A stretch of 64,000 nucleotides of DNA from Blautia glucerasea (GCF_020537505.1 NZ_JAJBMO010000001.1:248001-312000); one strand, 5' to 3'; shown: positions 35,359-44,883, counted from the first letter of the stretch. A program made the numbers and translations. Notes: a model not told the origin generated them from the sequence alone.

Positions 35359-35979
35359 ATGACAGCTGATGATAAATCCATATTAAAAGGCATTCTGGAT
35401 CACATTTCCGGAATGGATTATATAAAACCAGAAGATCTTCCAAACATCGACCTGTACATGGATCAGGTCACCACATTTATGGAGGATCAGCTTGCATCCA
35501 CCAAGCGCCACGATGATGACAAAATCCTGACCAAGACCATGATCAACAACTACGCTAAGAATAACCTTCTCCCATCCCCTGAGAAGAAGCGTTATTCCAA
35601 GGATCATCTTCTCATGCTGATCTTCATCTATTATTTTAAAAATATTCTGTCCATTACAGACATCCAGAAGCTTCTCGGCCCCATCACAGAGAAATATTTT
35701 AAGGGCGAGCCTGGTAAGGATATGACCTATGTATACAATGAAGTTTTCGGAATGGAGAACCGCAAGATCGACCAGCTGATCAAGAATCTTCTGAAGGATT
35801 ACCGTTTCTCCAGCGCCACCTTCCAGGACGCAGATGAGGAAGACCAGGAATTTCTTAAGCGGTTCAGCTTTATCTGCCTGATGAGTTTCGATGTCTATAT
35901 TAAGAAGATGATCATCGAGAAAATGATCGACGATATTTCCCCGGCAGAAGATAACCATAAGAAAAATAAAAACAAATAG
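35359..35979 (+). CDS. DUF1836 protein
   Basis: 206-aa soluble protein with a MerR-like N-terminal helix-turn-helix half: TKTMINNYAKNNLLPSPEKK, then RYSKDHLLMLIFIYYFKNIL. The C-terminal helices are acidic. DUF1836 proteins are conserved in Clostridia, and a regulatory role is assumed from the fold. AGAGGTG site before the ATG at 35359; terminator follows at once. Bases 35098-35358 hold nothing else clear. Confidence 0.8.
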   Translation: MTADDKSILKGILDHISGMDYIKPEDLPNIDLYMDQVTTFMEDQLASTKRHDDDKILTKTMINNYAKNNLLPSPEKKRYSKDHLLMLIFIYYFKNILSITDIQKLLGPITEKYFKGEPGKDMTYVYNEVFGMENRKIDQLIKNLLKDYRFSSATFQDADEEDQEFLKRFSFICLMSFDVYIKKMIIEKMIDDISPAEDNHKKNKNK

Positions 35980-35984
35980 TACAG

Positions 35985-36022
35985 ACCTCCGGTTATATAT
36001 AGTTCTGCCGGAGGTTTTTTTT
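35985..36022 (+). terminator. Terminator of the DUF1836 gene
   Basis: ACCTCCGG (35985-35992) with CCGGAGGT (36008-36015), then eight T. Confidence 0.9.
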
Positions 36023-36125
36023 CATACAGTTTTAGAAAATACGCATGAACAGGTGGAAACATGTCAATTGCAGAAATAGTGTAAGAACTATCTGCCCGCA
36101 TAATTGCCACATATGCACCATAAAA

Positions 36126-36153
36126 CCCGCGGAATCAATCACAATTCCGCGGG
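36126..36153 (-). terminator. Terminator of yerC
   Basis: CCCGCGGAAT (36126-36135) with ATTCCGCGGG (36144-36153), perfect 10-bp stem, TTTTA on the minus strand. Confidence 0.8.
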
Positions 36154-36201
36154 TCTTCTTTCGTGCATTTCATTCTATTTTCAACTCAGATTCCCAGATC
36201 C

Positions 36202-36528
36202 TTACTCGTCCTTCCGATCCAGTGGACGGTTCTGTTCCTTCTTCTCTTCCATTCTCTTAAATACCATATCATAACCGTCATTACCATAATTCAGAGAACG
36301 GTTTACACGGCTGATTGTCGCTGTGGAAGCACCTGTCTTCTCAGAAATGTCAAGATAAGTTCTCTTATCCATTAACATCTTGGCAACCTCAAATCTCTGA
36401 GATAAAGAAAGAAGCTCGTTAATGGTACACACATCCTCAAAGAAAGTGTAGCATTCTTCCTTATCCTTCAGACAAAGTATGGCCTCAAAAAGATGGTCAA
36501 CTGCCTCAGTTCTGATATTTTTACTCAT
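36202..36528 (-). CDS. yerC: YerC/TrpR-superfamily DNA-binding protein
   Basis: 108-aa TrpR-like helix-turn-helix protein. Markers are LFEAILCLKDKEECYTFFED, INELLSLSQRFEVAKML, and the recognition helix GASTATISRVNRSLNYGNDG, typical of YerC/YecD. A charged tail follows. Single gene with terminator. The ligand and targets are not known from sequence. Confidence 0.88.
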   Translation of the reverse strand: MSKNIRTEAVDHLFEAILCLKDKEECYTFFEDVCTINELLSLSQRFEVAKMLMDKRTYLDISEKTGASTATISRVNRSLNYGNDGYDMVFKRMEEKKEQNRPLDRKDE

Positions 36529-36707
36529 TTCGCTACTCCTTTTTTCTATATTTAATGTTCTCTATTCTGTTTTCAATAATTATTATTTTAACACGCTAAC
36601 GTGTGATAAGCAAGGACTTTCTGGAAATATTTTTCCTGTAAAAGTGCTGCAGGCATTTTCTTTTTTGTGAAGAATTTATAGTTTTTACGTAGTTTTCTAT
36701 TTTCAAA

Positions 36708-36736
36708 TTGCTTTTTTTTCACAGATTCGTTATACT
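36708..36736 (+). promoter_or_regulatory. Promoter of the yesL-like gene
   Basis: TTGCTT (36708-36713), 17 nt, TATACT (36731-36736), about 50 nt before the ATG at 36789. Confidence 0.6.
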
Positions 36737-36788
36737 AATTGATAAGCTCATTGATGCTATACACCAAATAGAAAAGAGGAAATTTTGA

Positions 36789-37484
36789 ATGGATCGTTTT
36801 TTCAACATGGATAACAAATTTTTCACCTTTATGAGCAGGGTTGCAGATCTTATCATTCTGAATCTGCTGTGCATTGTCTGCTGTATTCCGGTGATCACCA
36901 TTGGACCTTCCATCGCAGCCATGTTCTATGTTACATTGAAAATGGTGCGCAATGAAGAGTCTTACATCGTCCGCGGATTTTTTAAATCCTTCAAACAGAA
37001 CCTGAAGCAGGGTATTGTAATCAACCTGATCATGCTTGTGGCTGCAATTTTGTTATACTTTGACATCAGTATCTGCCGCAATACTCCTGGCATCATCGGA
37101 AAGGTTCTCATGGTATTATTTATGATGATCCTGGTAGTTTACCTGATGATCTTCCTGTACATCTACCCGGTACTTGCCAAGTTTTACAATACCATCAAGA
37201 ATACTTTTACCAACGCATTTTTGATGTCCATCCGTCATCTTCCGTATACAGCACTTATGATCCTTATCACTGCTGCCCCGGTTCTTGTATTCTTTATTCC
37301 AAGTGCCCAGGTACAGTCCATGGTTTTACTGCTGCTGGTACTCATCGGATTTTCCGGAATTGCATACATCAATTCCTTCTTCTTTGTAAAAGTTTTTGAC
37401 AAATACATTCCAGAAGAAACTTCTGAACCAAATCCGGACAGCGTAGTAGACCACAGCCTTGATTCCGACAACAAGAATTTATGA
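36789..37484 (+). CDS. YesL-like DUF624 membrane protein
   Basis: 231-aa membrane protein with about five helices: LIILNLLCIVCCIPVITIGP, then INLIMLVAAILLYF, VLFMMILVVYLMIFLYIYPV and others. The DUF624 signature NLLCIVCCIPVITIGPSIAA and GFFKSFKQNLKQG are clear. Its B. subtilis relative YesL is near pectin-use genes, but DUF624 proteins have no defined activity. It overlaps the next gene by 4 nt. Confidence 0.85.
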   Translation: MDRFFNMDNKFFTFMSRVADLIILNLLCIVCCIPVITIGPSIAAMFYVTLKMVRNEESYIVRGFFKSFKQNLKQGIVINLIMLVAAILLYFDISICRNTPGIIGKVLMVLFMMILVVYLMIFLYIYPVLAKFYNTIKNTFTNAFLMSIRHLPYTALMILITAAPVLVFFIPSAQVQSMVLLLLVLIGFSGIAYINSFFFVKVFDKYIPEETSEPNPDSVVDHSLDSDNKNL

Positions 37485-38428
37485 TCACCAATTGGAATGG
37501 AAAACCCTACCACTCTCTTGACTACATGTTGAAAGAGCGCTTCGGGGAAAAAGTTTACAAAGTCACCTTAAACGGCGGTATGAGCTGCCCGAACCGTGAC
37601 GGCACCATTGGACACGGCGGCTGTATCTTCTGCAGCGAGGGAGGCAGCGGCGATTTTGCCGCAAGCGCGGCGCTTTCCATTGCGGAACAAATTGACAGTC
37701 AGATCGCTATGCTCTCTGCTAAACGTCCAATCCACAAATATATCGCCTATTTCCAGGCGTATACCAATACTTATGCCCCAGTGCCATATCTGGAAAAAAT
37801 TTTTCAGGAGGCTATTTCCCATCCGGGAATTGTCGCCCTTTCCATTGGCACAAGACCGGATTGTCTGGGAGATGACGTGGTGGAACTTCTCTCCCGTCTA
37901 AATAGAATCAAACCGGTCTGGGTGGAGCTGGGACTTCAGACCATCCATGAATCTACTGCCGCTTACATCCGAAGGGGATATCCCCTGTCCTGTTTCGAAG
38001 ATTCCCTTAAAAGACTTCGCCAGGCAGGTCTGGAAGTGGTGGTTCACACGATCCTGGGTCTTCCAAGGGAAACCAGGGCGGACATGCTGGCAACCATGGA
38101 TTATTTAAGTGCCCAGGACATTCGGGGCATCAAACTTCAGTTGCTCCACGTTCTGAAAGGCACTGATCTTGCATATGATTATCTTGCCGGTAAATTCAAG
38201 GTGCTGGAACGGGAAGAATATATTGATCTTGTGGCAGATTGCCTGGAACATCTGGATCCTTCCATTGTGATCCACCGGGTTACCGGCGATGGTCCGAAGG
38301 ATCTTTTGATCGCACCTTTATGGGCAAGCCGGAAAAGAGAGGTCCTAAACCTGCTACACCATCGTTTGAAAGAGCGCCATAGTTTTCAAGGAAAGGCTCT
38401 GATCAGGGAAACCCCTGAAACATATTGA
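37481..38428 (+). CDS. TIGR01212-family radical SAM protein (YhcC-like)
   Basis: 315-aa radical SAM enzyme. The N-terminal cluster ligands are in SCPNRDGTIGHGGCIFCSEG, a variant wide CxxxxCxxC-type spacing seen in this family. It also has AYFQAYTNTYAP, WVELGLQTIHESTAAYIRRG, TILGLPRETRADML and IVIHRVTGDGP. Reaction unknown. The start overlaps yesL (ATGA-type), so they are translated together. Confidence 0.88.
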   Translation: MITNWNGKPYHSLDYMLKERFGEKVYKVTLNGGMSCPNRDGTIGHGGCIFCSEGGSGDFAASAALSIAEQIDSQIAMLSAKRPIHKYIAYFQAYTNTYAPVPYLEKIFQEAISHPGIVALSIGTRPDCLGDDVVELLSRLNRIKPVWVELGLQTIHESTAAYIRRGYPLSCFEDSLKRLRQAGLEVVVHTILGLPRETRADMLATMDYLSAQDIRGIKLQLLHVLKGTDLAYDYLAGKFKVLEREEYIDLVADCLEHLDPSIVIHRVTGDGPKDLLIAPLWASRKREVLNLLHHRLKERHSFQGKALIRETPETY

Positions 38429-38524
38429 AAAGCCATTCTATGATACCAGTGGCAAAAGACCTTTTGACACTCCTACCATTCTATAATATGTTTATCACAT
38501 TTTCACCAGAAGGGAGGCTGGAAA

Positions 38525-39037
38525 ATGGCTACACCATTTACCGTTTACAAACTGATCATCTTATATATGCTTCGGAATTCTTCGTCCCCCATCACCAATT
38601 CGGAGATTTCGGAATTTATTCTGGATCGCGAGTACACCAATTATTTCCATCTGCAGCAGGCTCTTTCTGAGCTGGAGGAAACAGAGCTGATTGAGAAGCG
38701 TACCATTTCCAATACTTCCTATTACTCTCTGACTGAGGATGGCAAAAATACCCTCACCTACTTCGAGAATGATATTTCCCAGGACATCCGCACCGAGGTA
38801 CTTCAGTACCTGGCAGTCCGTGGTGCTTCCACAAGAAATCAGGTGAAAGCTCCCGCCGATTATTACATCAATAATCAGGGGGAATATGTGGTTCATCTTC
38901 AGCTTTTGCAGAAAGGCTCATCTGTGATCGATCTTTCCCTTGCAGCGCCATCACTTTCTGCTGCAAAAGCCATATGCAAGCAGTGGCCGAAGAAATACGA
39001 AGAAATTTATGACAAAATAATGGAGGGGCTTTTATAA
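38525..39037 (+). CDS. DUF4364 protein
   Basis: 170-aa winged-helix-like protein: KLIILYMLRNSSSPITNSEI, LQQALSELEETELIEKR and YSLTEDGKNTLTYFEN follow the PadR/MarR wHTH pattern. DUF4364 is conserved in Clostridia. It is the third gene of the yesL-yhcC-DUF4364 run, ending in a terminator that includes its stop codon. Probably a transcription regulator. Confidence 0.82.
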   Translation: MATPFTVYKLIILYMLRNSSSPITNSEISEFILDREYTNYFHLQQALSELEETELIEKRTISNTSYYSLTEDGKNTLTYFENDISQDIRTEVLQYLAVRGASTRNQVKAPADYYINNQGEYVVHLQLLQKGSSVIDLSLAAPSLSAAKAICKQWPKKYEEIYDKIMEGLL

Positions 39038-39057
39038 AGCTCCTCCAATTTTTTCGT
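39022..39057. terminator. Terminator between DUF4364 and rarA
   Basis: GGAGGGGCTTT (39022-39032) with AAAGCTCCTCC (39036-39046), then AATTTTTT. The arms include the DUF4364 stop; rarA converges on it. Confidence 0.8.
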
Positions 39058-40389
39058 TTATTCCCCATCTTCCACATGGCTTCGGATAAATTCCATATGC
39101 TCCTTCAGCTTCTTCTCATATCCCATATCTGACAGCTCATAGAATGTTTCTCCTTGAATTTCATCCGGAAGATACTGCTGCTTCACGTAATGGTTGGGAT
39201 AGCTGTGGGCATACTTATAGCCGATTCCGTGTCCCAGCTTCTCATGACCGCCATAGTGGGCATCCTGGAGATGAGCTGGCACCGTGGTCCTGGTCCGCTT
39301 CACACTGTCCATTGCTGCAAAAATCGCATTCACTGCAGCATTGCTCTTCGGCGCACATGCCATATAAGCTGCTGCCTGTGAAAGAATGATCTGGGATTCC
39401 GGCATTCCTACACGCTCTACCGCCTGGGCTGCTGCTGTGGCAACTACAAGTGCCTGGGGATCTGCATTTCCAATGTCCTCAGAAGCCAGGATCATCATAC
39501 GCCTTGCAATAAACTTCACATCTTCCCCAGCGTAAAGCATCTTCGCCAGATAGTACACTGCGGCATCTGGATCGGAGCCACGCATACTCTTGATAAATGC
39601 AGAAATAATATCGTAATGGTTATCTCCATTCTTATCATAGCGCACCACGCGCTTCTGAATACACTCAGAAGCTACTTCCAGGGTAATATGGATCTTGCCG
39701 TCAGAATCTCTGGGCGTGGTGAGAATACCCAACTCAATGGCGTTTAAAGCGCTTCTGGCGTCCCCTCCTGCCATATCAGCCAGGAAATCCAGGGCATCCT
39801 CATCCAGAACAGCGTCATAGCTTCCCATACCCTTTTCCTTATCGTTTACTGCACGCAGGATCAGCTCCTTGATTTCTGGGATCTCCAACGCTTTCAGCTC
39901 AAAAACAATAGAACGGGATAAAAGCGCGCCATTTACCTCAAAATAAGGGTTCTCTGTAGTGGCACCAATGAGGATAATGGTTCCATCTTCCACAAAAGGC
40001 AGCAGATAATCCTGTTGTCCTTTGTTAAAGCGATGGATCTCGTCAATAAACAGAATGGTCTTTTTCCCATACATTCCAAGGGAATCCTGAGCCTGCTTTA
40101 CTACCTCTTCCATATCCTTCTTACCTGCCACTGTTGCATTGATCTGGGTAAAATTTGCACTTGTAGTATTGGCAATCACTTTGGCAAGGGTGGTCTTGCC
40201 TGTACCGGGCGGGCCGTAGAAAATAACAGAGGTCAGTTTATCTGCCTTGATAGCTCTATAGAGCAATTTATCTTTTCCAACAATGTGCTGCTGCCCTACC
40301 ACTTCCTCCAGCTTTGTGGGACGAAGACGGGAAGCAAGGGGTGATTCATTCTCCATTGTTCTGGATTTCGCGTATTCAAATAAATCCAT
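39058..40389 (-). CDS. rarA: Replication-associated recombination protein A (MgsA/RarA)
   Basis: 443-aa AAA+ ATPase acting at stalled forks with SSB. It has PLASRLRPTKLEEVVGQQHI, Walker A FYGPPGTGKTTLAK, Walker B ILFIDEIHRFNKGQQDYLLP, sensor 1 LIGATTENPYFEVN and the C-terminal MgsA domain (HYDIISAFIKSMRGSDPDAA; YKYAHSYPNHYVKQQYLPDE). Complete. Confidence 0.95.
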   Translation of the reverse strand: MDLFEYAKSRTMENESPLASRLRPTKLEEVVGQQHIVGKDKLLYRAIKADKLTSVIFYGPPGTGKTTLAKVIANTTSANFTQINATVAGKKDMEEVVKQAQDSLGMYGKKTILFIDEIHRFNKGQQDYLLPFVEDGTIILIGATTENPYFEVNGALLSRSIVFELKALEIPEIKELILRAVNDKEKGMGSYDAVLDEDALDFLADMAGGDARSALNAIELGILTTPRDSDGKIHITLEVASECIQKRVVRYDKNGDNHYDIISAFIKSMRGSDPDAAVYYLAKMLYAGEDVKFIARRMMILASEDIGNADPQALVVATAAAQAVERVGMPESQIILSQAAAYMACAPKSNAAVNAIFAAMDSVKRTRTTVPAHLQDAHYGGHEKLGHGIGYKYAHSYPNHYVKQQYLPDEIQGETFYELSDMGYEKKLKEHMEFIRSHVEDGE

Positions 40390-40533
40390 GTAGTTTTCTC
40401 CATTTCAAAATAAAAAATCATCATGCCAGTTCACAAACGCGGTGCTGTCAGCATATGATCTGCCAGTAATTATCGTACATTTGTTCTAATTATAAACCAT
40501 ATGGCTTATTTAAGCAAGACAATAAAATAGTTT

Positions 40534-40557
40534 GGTTACTGTTCACTCCGTTCACGG
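40534..40557. repeat. REP-like copy
   Basis: GGTTACTGTTCACTCCG followed by TTCACGG, related to the palindrome at 32793-32819; it reaches the stop of the deacetylase gene. Confidence 0.4.
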
Positions 40558-41382
40558 CAATATCAGCTTATCTACCGTCACAAATTTATACCCTTCTTTC
40601 ATCAGCAGATCCACGATCTGGAGTGCCGCATCCACTGAGCTTTGGTACGCATCGTGCATCAGGATCACTGCCCCATCCTCCACTTCATTTTTTACGATTC
40701 TCATGATCGAATCTACATTTTTACTCTTCCAGTCTAAGGTATCCACATCCCAAAGCACAGGAAACATCCCTACATAAAAATCCAGATTCTTTCTCCATTC
40801 CCCATAGGGCGGCCGCAGCCAGGCGGGGTACACACCGGTGATCTCATAGATTTCCTGATTGGTTGCCTCGATTTCCTCCTTTGCGGCTTCCTTTGAAATC
40901 TTATCCAGCTGCACATGATTGTATGTATGGTTTCCGATCAGATGTCCTTCCTCCTGCATTTGCTTCACTAGAACCTCTTTTCCCTCAATATTCTTTCCCA
41001 TAAGAAAAAAGGTGGCGTGAACGCCCCGCTCCTTTAAGCCTTCCAGAAGCAAAGGCGTATATTTGCTGCTAGGACCATCGTCAAAGGTTAGGGCAACTTT
41101 CTTCTTTTCCTGACAGCCCCCTTCCATCGTATCTTCTGATGTATCTTCTGGCGTATCTTCTGTCCTGCCATCCCGCCCATCTGAAACACCTATCACCTTG
41201 TCACTGGCAGCTTCTTTCTCTATTTTTTTAGAAATGCTCTCTGTGTTTTCCTGTTTCTGCACCAGGAAGCCTCTTATTCCTTCCACATTCTCCCCGATCC
41301 GCACAGCACAAAACCGTGCCAGCAGTATCGTCAGCACTCCAAATTCCACCCACATCACCAGATGTCCTATTTTCTTTTTCAT
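40552..41382 (-). CDS. Membrane-anchored polysaccharide deacetylase
   Basis: 276-aa carbohydrate esterase 4 enzyme, likely acting on peptidoglycan. One N-terminal anchor (HLVMWVEFGVLTILLARFCA) is followed by an acidic linker with repeated EDT motifs. The NodB domain is from about 110: ALTFDDGPSSKYTPLLLEGL, metal His in GNHTYNHVQ, WLRPPYGEWR, and the last motif VILMHDAY. The start is the ATG at 41382; a longer frame runs back through the terminator of the gene before, so it is rejected. Confidence 0.88.
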   Translation of the reverse strand: MKKKIGHLVMWVEFGVLTILLARFCAVRIGENVEGIRGFLVQKQENTESISKKIEKEAASDKVIGVSDGRDGRTEDTPEDTSEDTMEGGCQEKKKVALTFDDGPSSKYTPLLLEGLKERGVHATFFLMGKNIEGKEVLVKQMQEEGHLIGNHTYNHVQLDKISKEAAKEEIEATNQEIYEITGVYPAWLRPPYGEWRKNLDFYVGMFPVLWDVDTLDWKSKNVDSIMRIVKNEVEDGAVILMHDAYQSSVDAALQIVDLLMKEGYKFVTVDKLILP

Positions 41383-41433
41383 ATCCCGCCGCCTGACATC
41401 TGTCCTTCCTGATAATATATGTATGAAAAACGC

Positions 41434-41475
41434 AAAAAAGCACTGGAAGCCTCCTTCGAAGCCACCAGTGCTTTT
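41434..41475 (-). terminator. Terminator after the cytidylate-kinase-like gene
   Basis: AAAAAAGCACTGG (41434-41446) and CCAGTGCTTTT (41465-41475) with a short inner stem; six T on the minus strand. Confidence 0.85.
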
Positions 41476-41510
41476 CCCTCTTAACATGCAGCCCTATGGC
41501 ATGCATGTTC

Positions 41511-42131
41511 TTATTTCTTCATCATTTGCAGCTGGTTCTCAATCTCTTCGATACATTTCTCATATCCCATCCTGCTGCTGTCCAGACACAGATCGTACTG
41601 GGTCGCATCCTTCCATTCCCTGCCAGTAAATCTGCGGTAATACTCATCCTTGCGCTTGTCGTCTTTCTGAAGGAATTTCTCGATTTCCTTTGTACTCATA
41701 CTCAGCTTCTCAGCCGCTTTTTCCATTCGGAAAGCCCAATTAGCGTGTATAAATACGCGAAGCACATTTGGATAATCCTTCAAAATATAGTTGGAGCATC
41801 TTCCAATGATCACGCAGGACTCTTTCTGTGCCAGCTCACGGATGATTTTCGCCTGGTAGTTAAACAGGTTCTCATCAGAGGTAAACTCCTTACTCTGAGG
41901 CGGGATCAGCTCACCGCTGTAAATACCGTTTTTTCCGAAAAACGGCTTCCTAGCGCTGGAATACTCGTCTACTCTTCCAAAAAGAGTTTCGTGGATTCCG
42001 CTGTCCTCAGATGCCATGCGGATAATATCCTTATCGTAATATCCAATCCCTAATTTCTTCGCAAGCATTTCACCAACGGTACGTCCACCGCTTCCATACT
42101 GTCTTGCAATGGTAATTACGAAATTGTCCAT
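41511..42131 (-). CDS. Cytidylate kinase-like protein
   Basis: 206-aa P-loop kinase of the Cytidylate_kin2 group. It begins MDNFVITIARQYGSGGRTVG, a loop unlike the standard GxxGxGKS of Cmk. It has YYDKDIIRMASEDSGI and CVIIGRCSNYIL, with HANWAFRMEKAAEKL as the lid region. This group is common in gut clostridia and its nucleotide substrate is not settled. Monocistronic. Confidence 0.85.
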   Translation of the reverse strand: MDNFVITIARQYGSGGRTVGEMLAKKLGIGYYDKDIIRMASEDSGIHETLFGRVDEYSSARKPFFGKNGIYSGELIPPQSKEFTSDENLFNYQAKIIRELAQKESCVIIGRCSNYILKDYPNVLRVFIHANWAFRMEKAAEKLSMSTKEIEKFLQKDDKRKDEYYRRFTGREWKDATQYDLCLDSSRMGYEKCIEEIENQLQMMKK

Positions 42132-42202
42132 TTTTCTCCTCCTTATTACACCGGTCAGTTCTCTAAATCGTTGTTATTTTCATTTCTTCTGGAAACAAAA
42201 AA

Positions 42203-42218
42203 ATCACCCGACCGGATT
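42203..42218 (-). terminator. Weak possible terminator of the liv operon
   Basis: AATC-CC...GG-GATT type short stem followed on the minus strand by seven T. Stem is short, so support is limited. Confidence 0.35.
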
Positions 42219-42314
42219 ATTTTCCCATAAACAGCTGTATAAACCAGTTAGGTACCGCTGCCTTATCGCATTTTTAAGACAGGCAAACCTCTTCAGCTGT
42301 TAAATCCGCAAACC

Positions 42315-43025
42315 TTACTCTCCCAGATAGGCCTTCTGTACCGCCTCATCATTTAAAAGATCGCTTGCCTTTCCACTCATTGTGATCTTGCCAGTCTCAA
42401 GAACATAAGCGCGGTCCGCAATAGAAAGTGCTTTCTTCGCATTCTGCTCTACCAGAAGTACGGTAGTACCACCTTCACTTACTACACGGATGATATCGAA
42501 AATCTCATTTACAAAAATCGGGGAAAGTCCCATGGACGGCTCGTCCATTACGATCAGTCTTGGTTTGCTCATAAGGGCACGTCCCATGGCAAGCATCTGC
42601 TGCTCACCACCGGAGAGTGTACCGGCACGCTGTCCTTTACGTTCTTCCAGACGTGGGAATCGTTTATAGACTCCCGCAAGGCTTTCCTGGATCTCAGCCT
42701 TGTCTTTTCTTGTATAAGCTCCCATGATCAGGTTCTCATATACACTTAAGTCCGCGAAAACACGACGTCCCTCCGGGACATGTGCGATTCCCATCTCAAC
42801 AATCTTATGCGCCGGAACCTTGGTAATATCTTTTCCTTCAAAAACAACGGAACCTTCTTTTGCAGAAAGAAGACCTGTCAGAGTCTGCAGTGTAGTAGTT
42901 TTTCCTGCACCATTGGCGCCGATCAGGGCAATAACCTCGCCCTGGTTTACCTCAAAGGAGATTCCTTTTAATGCCTGAATTACACCGTAATATACGTGTA
43001 AATCTTTCACTTCCAACATTGCCAT
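42315..43025 (-). CDS. livF: Branched-chain amino acid ABC transporter ATPase LivF
   Basis: 236-aa ATPase, one of the two nucleotide-binding subunits of the HAAT importer. Walker A is ALIGANGAGKTTTLQTL, signature LSGGEQQMLAMGRALMS and Walker B LIVMDEPSMGLSP; the length and VYYGVIQALKG opening are typical of LivF. Start ATG at 43025 with AAGGAGGAAAAAGAA. Last gene of livJHMGF. Confidence 0.95.
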   Translation of the reverse strand: MAMLEVKDLHVYYGVIQALKGISFEVNQGEVIALIGANGAGKTTTLQTLTGLLSAKEGSVVFEGKDITKVPAHKIVEMGIAHVPEGRRVFADLSVYENLIMGAYTRKDKAEIQESLAGVYKRFPRLEERKGQRAGTLSGGEQQMLAMGRALMSKPRLIVMDEPSMGLSPIFVNEIFDIIRVVSEGGTTVLLVEQNAKKALSIADRAYVLETGKITMSGKASDLLNDEAVQKAYLGE

Positions 43026-43038
43026 TTCTTTTTCCTCC

Positions 43039-43797
43039 TTATTCGCCCAGATATGCAGTAACAACAGTTGGATCCTTAAGAACCTTAGCTGTCTCACCCT
43101 GACAGAGAACCTGTCCGAAGTTCAGTACAGTCAGCTCCTCACAGATACCGCCAACCAGCTTCATATCATGCTCGATCAGCAGGATAGTCATATTGAAATG
43201 TTCTCTTACAAATCGGATGGTATCCATCAGCTCCTGGGTCTCGTTAGGATTCATACCAGCAGCCGGCTCATCCAGAAGGAGAAGCTTGGGATCTGTGGCA
43301 AGTGCTCTGGCGATCTCCAGCTTACGCTGTTTACCATAAGGAAGGTTTCCTGCAAGAAGGCCAGCTTCCTGATCCAGGTTAAACACCTTCAGGATTTCCA
43401 TAGCACGCTCATTCATCTCTTTTTCTACTTTAAAATACTTCGGAAGTCTTAAAATTCCTGTCAAAGTAGAATATTTATAATGGTTGTGCAGACCTGCCTT
43501 AACATTATCCAGCACTGTCATATCCTTAAAAAGTCGAATATTCTGGAATGTTCGTGCAATTCCTGCTTTATTGATGTCGATAATACTTTTTCCTGTGATG
43601 TCCTGGCCATCCAATTTGATAATTCCCTCATTTGGCTTATAAACGCCTGTAAGAAGGTTGAATACAGTTGTTTTTCCAGCACCGTTTGGTCCGATCAGGC
43701 CGTACAGCTCTCCTTTTTCAATTTTCATATGAAAATTATCGACAGCGTGAAGACCGCCAAACTGGATAGAAAGATTGTTTACCTCTAACATTGCCAT
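43039..43797 (-). CDS. livG: Branched-chain amino acid ABC transporter ATPase LivG
   Basis: 252-aa ATPase. Walker A is GLIGPNGAGKTTVFNLLTGV, then the LivG-specific IARTFQNIRLFKDMTVLDNV, signature LPYGKQRKLEIARALA, Walker B LLLLDEPAAGMNP and the switch region LLIEHDMKLV. It is 2 nt after livM and 13 nt before livF. Confidence 0.95.
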   Translation of the reverse strand: MAMLEVNNLSIQFGGLHAVDNFHMKIEKGELYGLIGPNGAGKTTVFNLLTGVYKPNEGIIKLDGQDITGKSIIDINKAGIARTFQNIRLFKDMTVLDNVKAGLHNHYKYSTLTGILRLPKYFKVEKEMNERAMEILKVFNLDQEAGLLAGNLPYGKQRKLEIARALATDPKLLLLDEPAAGMNPNETQELMDTIRFVREHFNMTILLIEHDMKLVGGICEELTVLNFGQVLCQGETAKVLKDPTVVTAYLGE

Positions 43798-43799
43798 AA

Positions 43800-44873
43800 T
43801 TAAGCCGCCTCCTTTTCTTTGCCATGACCTTTGATTTTTTCAACAATGCGGCTTCTGAAATCTCTTGCTGCAGGAGCCCAGTTGAAAAGCATCATTGCGA
43901 TCATTACGATTGCATAGATCAGCATACGGTATGTGGAGAATCCACGAAGCAGCTCAGGAAGTGCATAAAGCACGATAGTTGCAAGGATACTTCCGCGAAG
44001 ATTTCCCATACCTCCAAGGATAACGTATACCAGGATGGTGATGGACATATTGTAGTCGAAAATGGAAACCTTCAGCATGGAAAGGTTATGGGCATAAAGC
44101 ACACCAGCTACTCCGGCAATTGCTGCTGAAACAGTGAACGCCAGCAGTTTGTTCTTTGTTACGTTGATACCGATGGATTCGGCTGCAATACGGTTGTCAC
44201 GGGTAGATGTGATGGCACGTCCGCTTCTGGAATTTACCAGATTCTGGATGACAAACAGGGCAATCAGAACCAGAATCACACCAATCAGGAAGAAATAATC
44301 CTTAATATCTTTGTATAAAGTGGCTGTTCCTGCGACACCAAGGGCACCCTTGATGATCTGTTTTCCGCCTGGATCCAGCTGAAGATTGGATGCACTTGTT
44401 GCAACGTGAAGGCCTTTGTCATCCACACCAACATACAGAATGTTGATCAGGTTCTTGATGATCTCACCAAATGCCAGAGTTACGATTGCAAGGTAGTCGC
44501 CGCGAAGTCTCAGTACCGGAATACCGATAAGCACACCGAAAATAGCAGCAACAGCTGCACCTACCAGTAATGCAAGAATCAGTCTTGGGACAGACGGAAT
44601 AAGATCACTGGTAACATGGGAAAATACCGCACTGGAGTAAGCTCCAACACACATAAATCCTGCGTGTCCAAGGCTAAGCTCTCCAGAATAACCTACTACC
44701 AGGTTCAGGGAAAGAGAAGCGATGGTGTATACACAGATTGGTACCAGAAGGCCGGTAAGCAGTCTGGACAGGTTTCCGGTAGAGGAAAGAATCTGTACCA
44801 CAACGAAGATTGCGATTACCATGCCATATGTAATAAAGTTGTTTTTTGTTGTTTTGTTCATATTCTTTTTCAT
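43800..44873 (-). CDS. livM: Branched-chain amino acid ABC transporter permease LivM
   Basis: 357-aa permease with about ten membrane helices, including CVYTIASLSLNLVVGYSGEL, SLGHAGFMCVGAYSSAV and the EAA-like loop near RAITSTRDNRIAAESIGINV. The start is taken as the ATG at 44873 with GAGGTG 8 nt upstream; a GTG at 44882 is the alternative. Pairs with LivH. Confidence 0.93.
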   Translation of the reverse strand: MKKNMNKTTKNNFITYGMVIAIFVVVQILSSTGNLSRLLTGLLVPICVYTIASLSLNLVVGYSGELSLGHAGFMCVGAYSSAVFSHVTSDLIPSVPRLILALLVGAAVAAIFGVLIGIPVLRLRGDYLAIVTLAFGEIIKNLINILYVGVDDKGLHVATSASNLQLDPGGKQIIKGALGVAGTATLYKDIKDYFFLIGVILVLIALFVIQNLVNSRSGRAITSTRDNRIAAESIGINVTKNKLLAFTVSAAIAGVAGVLYAHNLSMLKVSIFDYNMSITILVYVILGGMGNLRGSILATIVLYALPELLRGFSTYRMLIYAIVMIAMMLFNWAPAARDFRSRIVEKIKGHGKEKEAA

Positions 44874-44883
44874 ATCGGCCACC

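Noticed and set aside
41383-41487. N-terminal extension of the deacetylase
   Set aside because: It runs through the terminator of the preceding gene and has no ribosome site.
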